NCBI GenBank assembly: GCA_016929205.1
Contig: JAFGJF010000642.1
Coordinates: 1 to 5,402, forward strand
From: Anaerolineae bacterium
GTDB taxonomy: Bacteria; Chloroflexota; Anaerolineae; JAFGEY01
Reading direction: 5' to 3'
Length of the DNA stretch: 5,402 bases
Both the position numbers and the translations under genes were made by a program. Below are positions 5,190 through 5,402 of this stretch, one piece after another; position 1 is the first letter of the stretch; each line of letters opens with the position of its first letter. Under the pieces are notes generated by a model that saw nothing but the letters and a program-made list of their open reading frames with translations, had not been told where the DNA came from and made no database searches.

Positions 5190-5402
5190 ATGTTGGCCAG
5201 ATCGGGTCTTCCAAGTTTTGACTATATCCGGCCGAGCACACCCGACGAGGTCGTTCGCTTGCTCGGCGAACACGGGCGCGCAGCTAGGCTGATGATGGGT
5301 GGCACCGATCTGTTGGTCCGCATGCGCAATGGCACCATTCGGCCCAAGGTCGTGATCGATGTCAAGCAGTTGCCGGGCATCAAAACAGTTTTCTTTGATC
5401 CA
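5190..5402 (+). CDS. xanthine dehydrogenase-type FAD-binding subunit (N-terminal part, 3' end outside window)
   Basis: The first 71 codons of a molybdopterin dehydrogenase FAD-binding subunit (CoxM/XdhB type; cytoplasmic). ATG 5190 has TAGAGGAGG 8 nt upstream. FDYIRPSTPDEVVRLL at residues 10-25 and the FAD-pyrophosphate loop MGGTDLLVRMRNG at 36-48, followed by RPKVVIDVKQLPGI, are diagnostic of the family. In these three-part enzymes the FAD subunit passes electrons from the iron-sulfur subunit to NAD or another acceptor while the large molybdenum subunit hydroxylates the substrate. Those partners would be expected just downstream. The permease upstream and the AllF/AllG-like genes favour xanthine or hypoxanthine as substrate, but carbon monoxide, nicotinate or aldehyde dehydrogenases share this subunit. 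The 196-nt gap before it holds structured elements, so it may be separately regulated. Confidence 0.9.
   Translation, partial: MLARSGLPSFDYIRPSTPDEVVRLLGEHGRAARLMMGGTDLLVRMRNGTIRPKVVIDVKQLPGIKTVFFDP

Overview
The window is GC-rich (roughly 60 % by eye) bacterial DNA with every convincing gene on the + strand. It reads as part of a purine or ureide catabolism locus. In order it holds: the C-terminal part of an FdrA/AllF protein (2-526); a complete DUF1116 (YlbE/AllG) protein (595-2010); a metal-dependent hydrolase of the cyclase/kynurenine formamidase family (2184-3062); a decayed gene remnant that looks like an HD-domain phosphohydrolase (3191-3476); an NCS2 uracil/xanthine-type permease (3608-4993); and the first 71 codons of a xanthine-dehydrogenase-type FAD subunit (from 5190). 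The organism cannot be fixed from the sequence. The FdrA/DUF1116 pair, the purine genes, the strong AGGAGG-type ribosome binding sites and the dispersed-looking hairpin and heptad repeats would fit Chloroflexota or another environmental anaerobe, but this is an impression only.

How the genes may work together: the permease would bring in xanthine, uric acid or uracil. The molybdenum hydroxylase, whose FAD subunit starts at the right edge, would oxidise hypoxanthine or xanthine. FdrA and the DUF1116 protein match two of the three E. coli subunits (AllF, AllG, AllH) of oxamate carbamoyltransferase, which cleaves oxalurate to oxamate and carbamoyl phosphate at the end of anaerobic allantoin breakdown. 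The third subunit, AllH/YlbF, is not in the window and could lie upstream. The cyclase-family hydrolase has complete metal-binding motifs but is not a standard member of this pathway. It is the most interesting candidate for an unassigned step, for example amide or ring hydrolysis.

Non-coding parts: a 33-nt near-perfect hairpin separates fdrA from allG. A cluster of palindromes sits between allG and the cyclase gene, and two of them cover the -35 and -10 boxes of a plausible sigma-70 promoter. An eight-unit heptad repeat lies just after the cyclase gene, and a degenerate copy lies on the far side of the HD remnant. A 17-bp hairpin made of two operator-like palindromes lies between the permease and the FAD-subunit gene. 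No RNA gene, CRISPR array or transposase was seen.
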